Shown: one piece after another, positions 28,455 through 36,557 of the stretch
Layout: every line of letters starts with the position of its first letter
How positions within the stretch are numbered: the first letter of the stretch is position 1
Origin: Marinirhabdus sp963799365
GTDB taxonomy: Bacteria > Bacteroidota > Bacteroidia > Flavobacteriales > Flavobacteriaceae
Assembly (NCBI GenBank): GCA_963799365.1
Contig: CAWCWV010000001.1
Span: 186,001 to 250,000, forward strand
Length of the DNA: 64,000 nt
Reading direction: 5' to 3'
Notes under the pieces: generated by a model
What the model saw: only the letters and a program-made list of their open reading frames with translations
Database searches by the model: none
What the model was told of the DNA's origin: nothing
Program-made: the position numbers and the translations under genes

Positions 28455-28922
28455 ATGTTTTCAGATAAAAAAGATAAACAAACCAAAAATATGGAACCAT
28501 CAGCAAGTCAGAACAGGATTAACGAAGGAACCGAGTTAAAAGGAGATATTATCTCCAACGGTTTTTTTAGAATAGACGGAAAAGTAGAAGGGAATATTAG
28601 CAAACCTTCCAAAGTCGTAATAGGCAAAAATGGTAGTGTAGAAGGAAAACTCACTTGCGAAGATGCAGATATAGAAGGTAAATTCGATGGGAACCTTAAT
28701 GTTTCCGGAACCCTTACCCTTAAAGCCACTGCACACATAGAAGGTGAGGTTATTGTTGGAAAACTAGCCGTGGAGCCAGGTGCTACCTTTAATGCTTCGT
28801 GTAGTATGCAAGGCACAAAAAAAGCAACAGTGTCAACCATATCTTCTTCAACTTCTGAAGATAAAGCCAATCCTTACGACCGCCAACAACGTTTAAAGAA
28901 AACTTCGGAGCCGCTTAAATAG
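28455..28922 (+). CDS. Bactofilin family cytoskeletal protein
   Basis: Protein of 155 residues with a central beta-helical bactofilin domain (about residues 22-120) flanked by short polar tails. Seen: 'INEGTELKGDIISNGFFRID' and the regular repeats 'KVVIGKNGSVEGKL', 'ADIEGKFDGNLNVSGTL' and 'AHIEGEVIVGKLAVEPGA'. Bactofilins self-assemble into nucleotide-free filaments that place envelope enzymes. An internal ATG at codon 13 is a possible alternative start. It is next to sprE and ahead of the ATP synthase genes, an order I recall as common in flavobacteria. Confidence 0.92.
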   Translation: MFSDKKDKQTKNMEPSASQNRINEGTELKGDIISNGFFRIDGKVEGNISKPSKVVIGKNGSVEGKLTCEDADIEGKFDGNLNVSGTLTLKATAHIEGEVIVGKLAVEPGATFNASCSMQGTKKATVSTISSSTSEDKANPYDRQQRLKKTSEPLK

Positions 28923-29125
28923 GTTTTAGACCTTACTCTATTAATTGAAACTTTAAAAATTCTGCTGAGGTAGGGTTGTCCGTTAGCGGTTAAAAGTTAA
29001 TAATAGCGTAGGCTTAGTTTGAAGCAGATTTCTTTTAATGAAAATTTCAATATGCTAATCAAAAGGCGTACTGTTAAATGTATAAACAAATCAACATTTA
29101 ACAGTTAACCGATAACTCTTTCCAA

Positions 29126-29347
29126 ATGGCTAATGAATCTCCACAAGGCGTAAAACGCTGGTTAATTTTAACTGCCATTGGTCTAGAAATGGGCGTTATT
29201 ATTTATCTCTTTGTACAATTAGGCAAATGGTTGGACGCCACATACGGTGACGTAAATAACAATTTGTATCTTATTCTTTGCACACTTTTTGGCGTGGCTG
29301 CTTCCTTATTTTTGGTGTTAAAGCAGACGAACAGGTTGAATAAATAG
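29126..29347 (+). CDS. AtpZ/AtpI family ATP synthase accessory protein
   Basis: Small membrane protein of 73 residues with two transmembrane helices ('WLILTAIGLEMGVIIYLFVQ' and 'LYLILCTLFGVAASLFLVL'). The first helix and the short 'LGKWLDATYG' linker fit the AtpZ/AtpI group, which helps c-ring assembly or cation handling. It is the first gene of the ATP synthase region, separated from the next by 256 bases in which I see no gene. Confidence 0.85.
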   Translation: MANESPQGVKRWLILTAIGLEMGVIIYLFVQLGKWLDATYGDVNNNLYLILCTLFGVAASLFLVLKQTNRLNK

Positions 29348-29603
29348 CGAAAAAAGCCATTTTAATTTTTCACCCTATTAAAATAAAGCATCAAATTTCT
29401 GCCGTAATAGGCGCATCTTTTAGTGCTAACTTTCTTCAAGATGTTTAAAATTTCATTAGAATAGAATAAACGACCCCCTAAGGTGTTTGAGCTTTTCTAA
29501 TAAATGGTTAGAAAATTTTGTTTCTTTGTTTACTGTACATATAACCCTAAGCTATAGAAATTCTCCTACTCGTGGGTTGACGTAAAAAAATTTCGGATTT
29601 GAA

Positions 29604-30044
29604 ATGAATAAAACGCTAAAATTTCTAACCACCCTCTTCTTGGCGCTTGCCCTCACCCTCAGTATACATATAGGGATGCTTTTCTTAATGAATCTGCCGC
29701 CTTTTTCAGATAAAATTTTACTCAGTTATGGTGCAAATTTTTTGCTCGCCGCATTCATTTATTTGATGATTCAAAAAAGTTTAAAGAAAAATGGCGTTCA
29801 CACAGGTTTTATTTTTATGGCTGGGAGTGGGGTAAAATTCATAATATTCTTTTCGATTTTTTACCCGTTTTATAATAGAGACAACCTATTGCAAACAACC
29901 GAATTTGGAGCCTTTTTCATACCTTATGCTGTGTGTCTTATCTTGGAAGTTGCCTACCTTTCCAAACAGCTTAATAATCAGACCTATTCAGAAGAAAACA
30001 AGGCAAATAGCGACCCTGCAAATTCAGAGAAAAAAAAGAATTAA
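29604..30044 (+). CDS. DUF6168-like membrane protein in the ATP synthase cluster
   Basis: Protein of 146 residues with four hydrophobic helices and a polar, asparagine/lysine-rich C-terminal tail. It is in the position (between atpZ and atpB) where flavobacteria carry DUF6168, and its size and topology fit; the family name is from memory and less certain than the placement. AtpI-like function is possible but not shown. The promoter for atpB starts only 9 bases after its stop. Confidence 0.65.
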   Translation: MNKTLKFLTTLFLALALTLSIHIGMLFLMNLPPFSDKILLSYGANFLLAAFIYLMIQKSLKKNGVHTGFIFMAGSGVKFIIFFSIFYPFYNRDNLLQTTEFGAFFIPYAVCLILEVAYLSKQLNNQTYSEENKANSDPANSEKKKN

Positions 30045-30052
30045 AATTGTTT

Positions 30053-30081
30053 TTGAATTCTATAAAAGAACAGTATTTTTG
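30053..30081 (+). promoter_or_regulatory. Promoter ahead of atpB (TTG-N18-TATTTTTG)
   Basis: TTG at 30053-30055, 18 bases, then TATTTTTG at 30074-30081, an exact fit to the Bacteroidota promoter consensus. The expected transcript start is near 30088, 30 bases before the atpB ATG. The core atp genes can thus be transcribed independently of atpZ and the DUF6168-like gene. Confidence 0.65.
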
Positions 30082-30117
30082 CACCGATTTTAAGGACACC
30101 GAATAATAGGTTCAGAA

Positions 30118-31257
30118 ATGCAAAAAAACACATTGGTTAGAATAATAGGAATTTTCATCTTGGCGCTAAGCTTTTCGGCAAATGCGGCTAATAGTAAGGA
30201 TGAAGGTGATACCCCAAAAGATACCAAAGCTGAAATCAGCGACTATATTCAGCATCACTTGCAGGATTCTCATGATTTCAACATCACAGCCTCCACAGAT
30301 GAAGCTACAGGTAAAATTCACCACTACGGCTTTCCACTCCCTGTAATCTTAGTAGACGATGGGATACAAGTATTTATGTCTTCAAAATTTCACCACGGTG
30401 AAACCCTTGCCGAATCTAATGGTAACTACTACAAGTTATACCATAGTAAAATATACAAAACAGACGCATCAGGTACTTTAACGTTCGACGCTGAACACCC
30501 AGAGCATCCTTCTAACGTGCGTCCCTTAGATTTATCTATCACAAAGAGTGTGGTAATGATGTTGGTAACAGGTTTGTTATTGATATGGTTGTTCCGCAGT
30601 CTTGCAAAAAGCTATGGTAAGACCGGTGGTATCCCAAAAGGTATTGGACGTTTTTTTGAACCGATAGTATTATACATACGTGACGATATTGCCAAGCCTA
30701 ATATTGGAGAGCAGAAGTATAAAAGGTATATGCCTTTCTTATTAAGTGTATTTTTCTTTATATGGTTTTTAAATATGTTTGGTCTTACGCCACTAGGTGT
30801 AAACGTAACTGGAAATATTGCGGTAACCACTGCTTTAGCATTATTGGTTTTTTTATTGACCAACTTTACAGGAACCAAAGATTACTGGAAACACATTTTT
30901 GATCCACTAGGTGATGGAATGCCTTGGGCAGGAAAAATATTTATTTATATCATTTTAGTTCCTATAGAAATACTGGGGATTTTCATTAAACCCTTTGCAC
31001 TTCTAATTCGTTTGTATGCCAATATGACGGCAGGTCACGTGGTATTAATGAGTTTGATTGGTTTGATATTCATATTTAAAAGTTGGGGTGGTGGAGCATT
31101 TGGTTTTGCGCTTTCCTTTGCCATCTCAATGATAGAAGTATTGGTAGCATTGTTACAAGCATATATTTTTACGATGCTTGCAGCTTTATATTTTGGATTT
31201 GCAGCAGAAGATCACAGCCATGCCGAGGAGCACGATGGAGAAATTGCGCATCTATAA
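30118..31257 (+). CDS. atpB: ATP synthase F0 subunit a
   Basis: Membrane subunit of 379 residues forming the proton half-channels against the c-ring. It begins with a cleavable signal-like segment ending 'FSANAANSKDEGD' and an extra histidine-rich extracytoplasmic domain, as in other Bacteroidota. The core has 'PFLLSVFFFIWFLNMFGLTP', the essential arginine in 'FALLIRLYANMTAGHVVL', and 'SMIEVLVALLQAYIFTMLAA'. It ends in a histidine/glutamate tail. A hairpin repeat (31273-31298) lies in the gap to atpE. Confidence 0.96.
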   Translation: MQKNTLVRIIGIFILALSFSANAANSKDEGDTPKDTKAEISDYIQHHLQDSHDFNITASTDEATGKIHHYGFPLPVILVDDGIQVFMSSKFHHGETLAESNGNYYKLYHSKIYKTDASGTLTFDAEHPEHPSNVRPLDLSITKSVVMMLVTGLLLIWLFRSLAKSYGKTGGIPKGIGRFFEPIVLYIRDDIAKPNIGEQKYKRYMPFLLSVFFFIWFLNMFGLTPLGVNVTGNIAVTTALALLVFLLTNFTGTKDYWKHIFDPLGDGMPWAGKIFIYIILVPIEILGIFIKPFALLIRLYANMTAGHVVLMSLIGLIFIFKSWGGGAFGFALSFAISMIEVLVALLQAYIFTMLAALYFGFAAEDHSHAEEHDGEIAHL

Positions 31258-31272
31258 ATAATTTAATTGCTG

Positions 31273-31298
31273 TTAGGTTGAGCGCAGTCGAAACCTAA
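31273..31298 (+). repeat. Covarying hairpin element, copy 3
   Basis: Arms TTAGGTT and AACCTAA (7 perfect pairs) enclose the consensus core GAGCGCAGTCGA. This is the most perfect copy. It lies in the atpB-atpE gap, 15 bases after the atpB stop and about 40 bases before the atpE start. Confidence 0.8.
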
Positions 31299-31338
31299 TA
31301 GTTTAAAAATGAGTGTTTAATTTTTAAATATATATATT

Positions 31339-31563
31339 ATGACAATTCCAATGATGTTGCAAGATGCAGCTCCTGCAATCCCTAAAATAGTAGGGGCTGG
31401 ATTAGCTGTAATCGGTGCCGGTATAGGTATCGGGATGATTGGTGGGAAAGCTATGGAAGCTATCGCACGACAGCCTGAGGCTTACGGAAAAATTCAAACA
31501 GCGATGCTAATTGCAGCAGCGCTTATTGAAGGTATTGGTTTCGCCGCGATTTTCGCGACCTAA
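31339..31563 (+). CDS. atpE: ATP synthase F0 subunit c
   Basis: Proteolipid of 74 residues with two helices. The glycine-rich first helix 'GAGLAVIGAGIGIGMIGG' is followed by the polar loop 'ARQPEA' and a second helix with the ion-binding glutamate E64 in 'AALIEGIGFAAIF'. The residues around E64 look proton-type, with no obvious sodium-site set. The start could also be the methionine at codon 6. It is followed by a strong hairpin at 31575-31611. Confidence 0.96.
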   Translation: MTIPMMLQDAAPAIPKIVGAGLAVIGAGIGIGMIGGKAMEAIARQPEAYGKIQTAMLIAAALIEGIGFAAIFAT

Positions 31564-31574
31564 TCAAAAAAGAT

Positions 31575-31611
31575 AACATATCGCCGCAGCGGTTGGTTGC
31601 GGGGATATGTT
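31575..31611 (+). other. Intercistronic hairpin between atpE and atpF
   Basis: AACATATC (31575-31582) pairs with GATATGTT (31604-31611), and inside it CCGC (31584-31587) pairs with GCGG (31599-31602), leaving an 11-base loop. A T-rich stretch follows but no long T run. It may protect the atpE 3' end or partly terminate, raising subunit c dosage. Confidence 0.6.
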
Positions 31612-31668
31612 TCTATTTTAAATTAAACAAAAAGTACAATCTTAATAGGGCGTAAGCTCACTATTGAT

Positions 31669-32169
31669 ATGGAAAAATTAATAAACGACTTTTCATTCGG
31701 ACTTTTTATCTGGCAGATCATTTTGTTTCTGTTGTTGTTGTTTCTATTGCGCAAGTTTGCTTGGAAACCAATTCTAAAAGCAGTAGAAGACCGCGAAACA
31801 GGAATTAAGGACGCTTTAGATTCTGCTGAAAAAGCAAAATTGGAAATGGCCAATTTGCAAGCAGATAACGAAAAGTTATTGCAGGAAGCCCGTGCAGAAA
31901 GAGAAGTAATGTTGAAAGAGGCACGTGAAATGAAGGCGAATATGATTGCAGATGCAAAAGCCGAAGCACAAGCCGAAGCCAATAAAACCATTGCAAACGC
32001 ACAAATTGCTATTGAAGGTGAAAAGAAAGCTGCAATTGCAGAATTAAAGGAAACTGTAGCAAGCCTTTCCATCGAAATTGCTGAAAAAGTAGTAAAGAGC
32101 GAATTATCCAGTAAAGAGAAACAACTAGCTTTAGTTGATTCTATGCTGAAAGACGCTAACTTAAACTAG
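31669..32169 (+). CDS. atpF: ATP synthase F0 subunit b
   Basis: Subunit of 166 residues with one N-terminal membrane helix ('FGLFIWQIILFLLLLFLLRK', residues 10-29) and a long charged coiled coil ('AVEDRETGIKDALDSAEKAK' onwards), rich in alanine, lysine and glutamate. It forms the peripheral stalk with delta. It is 6 bases ahead of atpH. Confidence 0.95.
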   Translation: MEKLINDFSFGLFIWQIILFLLLLFLLRKFAWKPILKAVEDRETGIKDALDSAEKAKLEMANLQADNEKLLQEARAEREVMLKEAREMKANMIADAKAEAQAEANKTIANAQIAIEGEKKAAIAELKETVASLSIEIAEKVVKSELSSKEKQLALVDSMLKDANLN

Positions 32170-32175
32170 ATACAA

Positions 32176-32715
32176 ATGAGTAGCAGAGCAGCCATACGAT
32201 ATGCAAAAGCAGTCTTAGACCAAGCCAACGATGCCAAATTAGGAAATGTTGTTTTTGGTGACATGAAATCTGTTGCTGCAACTATCGAAAACAGCAAAGA
32301 GTTACGTGTCGTACTTAACAGCCCAGTAATTAAGGGAGAAGACAAAAAGAAGGCATTGGTAAAGATTTTTGAAAGTAATAGCGAAGTAACCAAAGGCTTA
32401 ATTGAGATCTTAACTGCAAACAAACGTATCAATTTATTAGGTGGTGTTGCCGAAAGTTACATTACACTTTATAATGAATCACAAGGTGTAAAAGTTGCTG
32501 AAGTAACAACCGCAGTTCCATTATCTTCAGAATTAGAAACTAAGGTATTGGAGAAAGTAAAAGAAATGACAGGCAGCGAAAGCGTGACCCTTATTAATAA
32601 AATAGATGAAGCAATCATCGGCGGATTTATCCTCCGTGTTGGAGATTTGCAGTACAATGCAAGTATCGCCAACCAATTAGATAGCATAAAAAGAGAATTC
32701 ACTAAAAGTCTTTAA
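32176..32715 (+). CDS. atpH: ATP synthase F1 subunit delta
   Basis: Peripheral stalk subunit of 179 residues. Seen: 'AIRYAKAVLDQANDAK' at the N-terminal helical domain, 'VLNSPVIKGEDKKKAL', and the C-terminal 'GGFILRVGDLQYNASIANQL' that binds subunit b. Only 3 bases separate it from the following exported-protein gene, which is not a standard ATP synthase component. Confidence 0.95.
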   Translation: MSSRAAIRYAKAVLDQANDAKLGNVVFGDMKSVAATIENSKELRVVLNSPVIKGEDKKKALVKIFESNSEVTKGLIEILTANKRINLLGGVAESYITLYNESQGVKVAEVTTAVPLSSELETKVLEKVKEMTGSESVTLINKIDEAIIGGFILRVGDLQYNASIANQLDSIKREFTKSL

Positions 32716-32718
32716 GCC

Positions 32719-33189
32719 ATGAAAAACTTAAAACTAATTGTTACAGTTTTGATTATGACGATTGCCTTTTCCGCTACGGCGCAAAAAGTAAAAATTAAGA
32801 AGGATATTGCAAGTGTAGATGGTGTAGCTTATTTAGATCTTACTGATTGCAGTGCATTGAGCTGTACCTTTAAGACAATGACTGGTGTTGAAGTAATGAG
32901 TGTTCAGTGGGAGAGCTTTAAAAAGCCAAACCCAGTGAAAACAAATCCCGGATATCGCGGTCCAACTATGGCAACGGTAACACAGCACTATGCTATTATT
33001 AATTTTTTTGACTTTGATTTGGAGTTTGAAACAGAGCTGGCTTCAAAAAAAGGCTTGGTTAAAGAATTATATAAAAATAAAGTTGTGCTAGAAGACGGCA
33101 GTGTTTCAAAAGAAAATGCATTACGTTTTTCGAAGAAATTTGGAAAAGATGTTTCTGGTACTCGCCCGCTTCAAATAATAAAGAATTAA
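32719..33189 (+). CDS. Unrecognised exported protein inserted between atpH and atpA
   Basis: Protein of 156 residues with a clear signal peptide ('LIVTVLIMTIAFSATAQ', cleavage after residue 21) and a mature part of mixed charge, with two cysteines in 'DLTDCSALSCTF'. No lipobox and no transmembrane segment after the signal. I do not recognise a family. Its start codon is 3 bases after the atpH stop, so it is probably translated with the ATP synthase genes. The 139 bases to atpA hold a possible decayed hairpin copy near 33295. Confidence 0.8.
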   Translation: MKNLKLIVTVLIMTIAFSATAQKVKIKKDIASVDGVAYLDLTDCSALSCTFKTMTGVEVMSVQWESFKKPNPVKTNPGYRGPTMATVTQHYAIINFFDFDLEFETELASKKGLVKELYKNKVVLEDGSVSKENALRFSKKFGKDVSGTRPLQIIKN

Positions 33190-33328
33190 ATAATTTATAA
33201 AATCAGTAAAGTCCTTCTACGCCACCGCGAATATGGACGAAAGTAATATTAAATAGAAGGTGTTTCGGTTAAAATTTAAGTACACACATGTACTGAGCTT
33301 AATCGAAATATCGTAAATCTAAAATCAA

Positions 33329-34909
33329 ATGGCAGAAGTTAAACCAGCTGAAGTTTCAGCAATCTTAAAACAACAACTTACAGGCTTTGAAGCAACTGCT
33401 TCCTTAGACGAAGTAGGATCTGTACTAACTGTAGGTGATGGTATTGCACGTGTATACGGGCTTGCAAACGCTGAATACGGAGAATTGGTAGCGTTTGAAA
33501 ATGGTATGGAAGGTATCGTTTTGAACCTGGAAGAAGATAATGTAGGGGTTGTATTATTAGGACCCTCTAGAGGTATTTCTGAAGGTGCAACTGTAAAACG
33601 TACACAACGTATTGCTTCCATTAAAGTAGGTGAAGGAATTGTAGGTCGTGTTGTAGACACACTTGGGGCTCCTATCGACGGGAAAGGACCAATTGAAGGT
33701 ACTTTATACGAAATGCCATTGGAGCGTAAAGCACCGGGAGTAATTTACCGTCAGCCAGTTACCGAGCCATTACAAACTGGAATTAAGAGTATTGACGCGA
33801 TGATCCCAGTAGGTCGTGGACAGCGTGAATTGGTTATTGGTGACCGTCAAACAGGAAAATCTACTGTTACTATCGACACCATTCTAAACCAAAAAGAATT
33901 TTATGATGCTGGAGAACCAGTATACTGTATTTATGTAGCCATTGGGCAAAAAGCATCTACTGTAGCAAACATTGCGAAAGTTTTAGAAGAAGCTGGAGCC
34001 TTAGCATACACAACAATTGTAGCTGCTAATGCAAGTGATCCTGCGCCAATGCAGGTATACGCACCTTTCGCAGGAGCTGCTATTGGAGAGTACTTTAGAG
34101 ATACAGGTAGACCAGCATTAATTGTGTTTGATGATTTATCCAAACAAGCAGTAGCATACCGTGAGGTATCTTTATTGTTACGTCGCCCACCAGGACGTGA
34201 GGCATATCCTGGAGATGTATTCTTCTTGCACTCAAGATTGTTGGAGCGTGCTGCAAAAGTAATTGCAGATGATGCGATTGCCGCAGAAATGAACGACCTT
34301 CCAGAATCATTAAAGCCTATCGTAAAAGGTGGTGGATCTCTAACGGCCCTTCCTATTATTGAAACACAAGCGGGTGACGTTTCGGCCTATATCCCAACCA
34401 ACGTAATTTCTATTACCGATGGACAGATATTCTTAGATGGTGACTTGTTTAACGCAGGGGTAAGACCAGCAATTAACGTAGGTATTTCAGTATCTCGTGT
34501 GGGTGGTAACGCTCAGATCAAGTCTATGAAGAAAGTAGCTGGTACATTAAAACTGGATCAAGCAGCTTTCCGCGAATTGGAAGCGTTTGCTAAGTTTGGA
34601 TCAGACCTTGATGCAGCTACCTTAAATGTAATCGAAAAAGGAAAGCGTAACGTAGAGATCTTAAAGCAGGCTGAAAATACACCATATACGGTAGAAGATC
34701 AGATTGCAATTATTTATGCAGGTTCTAAAAACCTGTTGCGTAACGTACCCGTTGAAAAGGTAAAAGAATTTGAAAGAGACTATCTAGAAATGTTGAATGC
34801 AAAGCACAGAGATATTCTGGATACGTTAAAAGCAGGTAAATTAACAGACGAAGTTACAGACACTTTAACAAGTGTTGCTGCAGACCTTTCAGCGAAGTAT
34901 AAAAAATAA
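33329..34909 (+). CDS. atpA: ATP synthase F1 subunit alpha
   Basis: Subunit of 526 residues. Seen: beta-barrel start 'GSVLTVGDGIARVYGLANAE', Walker A 'GDRQTGKST' near residues 171-179, the Walker B region 'ALIVFDDLSKQ', and the visual signature 'LLRRPPGREAYPGDVF'. It forms the hexamer with beta, whose gene is not in the window. It is followed by a 10-bp hairpin (34924-34949) with a T-rich tail, then the four-helix-bundle gene. Confidence 0.97.
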   Translation: MAEVKPAEVSAILKQQLTGFEATASLDEVGSVLTVGDGIARVYGLANAEYGELVAFENGMEGIVLNLEEDNVGVVLLGPSRGISEGATVKRTQRIASIKVGEGIVGRVVDTLGAPIDGKGPIEGTLYEMPLERKAPGVIYRQPVTEPLQTGIKSIDAMIPVGRGQRELVIGDRQTGKSTVTIDTILNQKEFYDAGEPVYCIYVAIGQKASTVANIAKVLEEAGALAYTTIVAANASDPAPMQVYAPFAGAAIGEYFRDTGRPALIVFDDLSKQAVAYREVSLLLRRPPGREAYPGDVFFLHSRLLERAAKVIADDAIAAEMNDLPESLKPIVKGGGSLTALPIIETQAGDVSAYIPTNVISITDGQIFLDGDLFNAGVRPAINVGISVSRVGGNAQIKSMKKVAGTLKLDQAAFRELEAFAKFGSDLDAATLNVIEKGKRNVEILKQAENTPYTVEDQIAIIYAGSKNLLRNVPVEKVKEFERDYLEMLNAKHRDILDTLKAGKLTDEVTDTLTSVAADLSAKYKK

Positions 34910-34923
34910 GTTTAGAGTGATGA

Positions 34924-34949
34924 GTTATGAGTGCAGTGTCACTCATAAC
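34924..34949 (+). repeat. Inverted repeat/hairpin at the left edge of the four-helix-bundle insert
   Basis: GTTATGAGTG (34924-34933) pairs with CACTCATAAC (34940-34949) around a 6-base loop, followed by CTTCTCTTTTTT, so it could act as a terminator after atpA. The left arm extended to 12 bases (GTTATGAGTGCA) is also perfectly complementary to TGCACTCATAAC at 35325-35336, beyond the inserted gene. Confidence 0.7.
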
Positions 34950-34978
34950 CTTCTCTTTTTTAATTGAAAACTTGAATC

Positions 34979-35314
34979 ATGGCTTTTGAAGACAGTCCTA
35001 TTCGTATTAAGAGTTTTCAGTTTGCGTGTGAAATAGTTATTTATAGTGACTATTTAAAATCACGGAAGGACTTTGAAATAGCTTCTCAACTTTTAAAAAG
35101 CGGAACGAGTATTGGTGCCAATACAAGAGAAGCACAAAGAGGGGTTAGCAAAAAAGATTTTAAGAATAAATTTGGCATAGCTCTCAAAGAAGCAGACGAG
35201 ACTATGTTCTGGTTGGAAATTTTAGAGGCAACGGGAAGAGAAGTACCTAAAGACATAAAGAATAAGTGTGAAGAGTTGATACGTATTTTGGTTTCAATCA
35301 TAAAAAACTCATAA
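34979..35314 (+). CDS. Four-helix-bundle protein (S23 / 23S rRNA intervening-sequence type) between atpA and atpG
   Basis: Protein of 111 residues, all alpha-helical. The family signature is 'LLKSGTSIGANTREAQ' near residues 37-52, followed by 'FGIALKEADETMFWLEIL'. This is the S23/IVP family, first found in intervening sequences of 23S rRNA and related to the Avd protein of diversity-generating retroelements. Here it interrupts the atp operon and is bounded by inverted repeats (34924-34935 against 35325-35336). Binding of RNA or nucleic acid is inferred from the family. A frameshifted relative is at 61620. Confidence 0.9.
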   Translation: MAFEDSPIRIKSFQFACEIVIYSDYLKSRKDFEIASQLLKSGTSIGANTREAQRGVSKKDFKNKFGIALKEADETMFWLEILEATGREVPKDIKNKCEELIRILVSIIKNS

Positions 35315-35337
35315 CTCTGCACTTTGCACTCATAACT
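35307..35337 (+). repeat. Right-edge repeat of the four-helix-bundle insert
   Basis: ACTCATAACT occurs twice here (35307-35316 and 35328-35337) and overlaps the stop codon of the inserted gene. TGCACTCATAAC at 35325-35336 is the perfect reverse complement of 34924-34935. The atpG start follows 8 bases later. Confidence 0.7.
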
Positions 35338-35344
35338 TGTAAAA

Positions 35345-36217
35345 ATGGCAAACTTAAAAGAAATTAGAAACAGAATATCATCGGTAAGTTCAACGATGCA
35401 AATTACCAGTGCCATGAAAATGGTATCTGCTGCAAAATTGAAGAAAGCCCAGGATGCCATCACCGCAATGCGTCCCTATTCTGAAAAATTAACCGAGTTA
35501 TTGCAAAACCTAAGTGCTACTTTGGATTCAGATAGTGGAAGCACTTATTCTGAACAAAGAGAAGTAAACAAAGTTTTAGTAGTCGCTATTACTTCTAACC
35601 GTGGATTAGCGGGAGCATTTAATACAAATGTTATTAAAGCTTCACAAGCCTTAAAGAATGAAACCTACGCTGGAAAGCAAGTAGATTACATCACACTTGG
35701 TAAAAAAGGAAACGACATCTTAAAGAAAAACGGAACTGTAATTAACTTCAATTCTGCAATTTTCGATGACCTTACCTACGATACTGTGGCTGAAATCGCA
35801 GAATCTTTAATGGCTAGTTTTGCTGAGGGAACTTACGACAAAATTATCCTAACGTACAATCACTTTAAGAATGCGGCGACGCAAGAAGTGAAAAGAGAGC
35901 AGTTTTTACCAATTTTACCGAGAAAACAGGAAGAAGGTGTAGATAATACGTCTATCCCAAACTATATTTTTGAACCTTCAAAAGAAGAAATTGTTGAAGG
36001 ATTAATTCCAAAAAGCTTAAAAACACAACTGTTTAAAGCCATAAGAGATTCTGTAGCAAGTGAGCACGGTGCCCGTATGACGGCTATGCACAAAGCAACA
36101 GACAACGCAACCGAATTGCGTGACGATTTAAAACTTAAATACAACAAAGCTCGTCAAGCATCTATTACCAATGAGATACTAGAGATTGTTGGTGGAGCCG
36201 AGGCATTGGCAGGATAG
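35345..36217 (+). CDS. atpG: ATP synthase F1 subunit gamma
   Basis: Central stalk subunit of 290 residues. Seen: N-terminal coiled coil 'LKEIRNRISSVSSTMQITSA' and 'AMKMVSAAKLKKAQDAI', 'ITSNRGLAGAFNTNV' near residues 79-93, and the C-terminal coiled coil 'SEHGARMTAMHKATDNA' with 'YNKARQASITNEILEIVGGA'. It is the last atp gene of the cluster; a terminator follows at 36243-36274. Confidence 0.97.
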   Translation: MANLKEIRNRISSVSSTMQITSAMKMVSAAKLKKAQDAITAMRPYSEKLTELLQNLSATLDSDSGSTYSEQREVNKVLVVAITSNRGLAGAFNTNVIKASQALKNETYAGKQVDYITLGKKGNDILKKNGTVINFNSAIFDDLTYDTVAEIAESLMASFAEGTYDKIILTYNHFKNAATQEVKREQFLPILPRKQEEGVDNTSIPNYIFEPSKEEIVEGLIPKSLKTQLFKAIRDSVASEHGARMTAMHKATDNATELRDDLKLKYNKARQASITNEILEIVGGAEALAG

Positions 36218-36242
36218 CTTTTATACAAATTTAAAATTCACA

Positions 36243-36274
36243 AACCTCTTGGAATATATCTAAGAGGTTTTTTT
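36243..36274 (+). terminator. Rho-independent terminator after atpG
   Basis: AACCTCTT (36243-36250) pairs with AAGAGGTT (36262-36269) around an 11-base loop, and the stem runs into seven T. It ends the ATP synthase operon. Confidence 0.85.
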
Positions 36275-36557
36275 GTGGAAAAAACAAAAACTAAAGACCT
36301 AATGCTCCTTCCCCTTTTTTTCTGTCTCCTACGACTGAGGCAAGATGGAGAGGAAAACACAAGGTGTTAGCTTTGCTTTAACGGATGGGGTCCAAAGCGG
36401 AGCGTTGTGATTCAGCGAACCCCTGAGAACTCTATTCTTCAAAAAGAATTTATAAACTAACACTTTACTTTTTCCAAAATTACCTAAGCTTTTTTATTCT
36501 CACTATATTTAGCCAGCATTATTGATACGTTTAGAGTGTTAACCAACTAATAAATCG
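36275..36557. other. Intergenic stretch without a recognised gene
   Basis: Between the atpG terminator and the next gene I find no reading frame with family features and no clear repeat. A TATATTTA box near 36507 is one base off the -7 consensus and could serve the beta-barrel gene. Confidence 0.5.

Noticed and set aside
34924..34961. Simple intrinsic terminator after atpA
   Set aside because: The stem and T-rich tail fit, but the same arm is also the perfect partner of a repeat beyond the next gene, so I list it as an insert boundary and leave termination as a possible second role.
29126..36217. Missing beta and epsilon subunit genes (atpD, atpC) as a sign of a broken ATP synthase operon
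   Set aside because: In many flavobacteria these two genes sit at a separate locus, so their absence here is ordinary.
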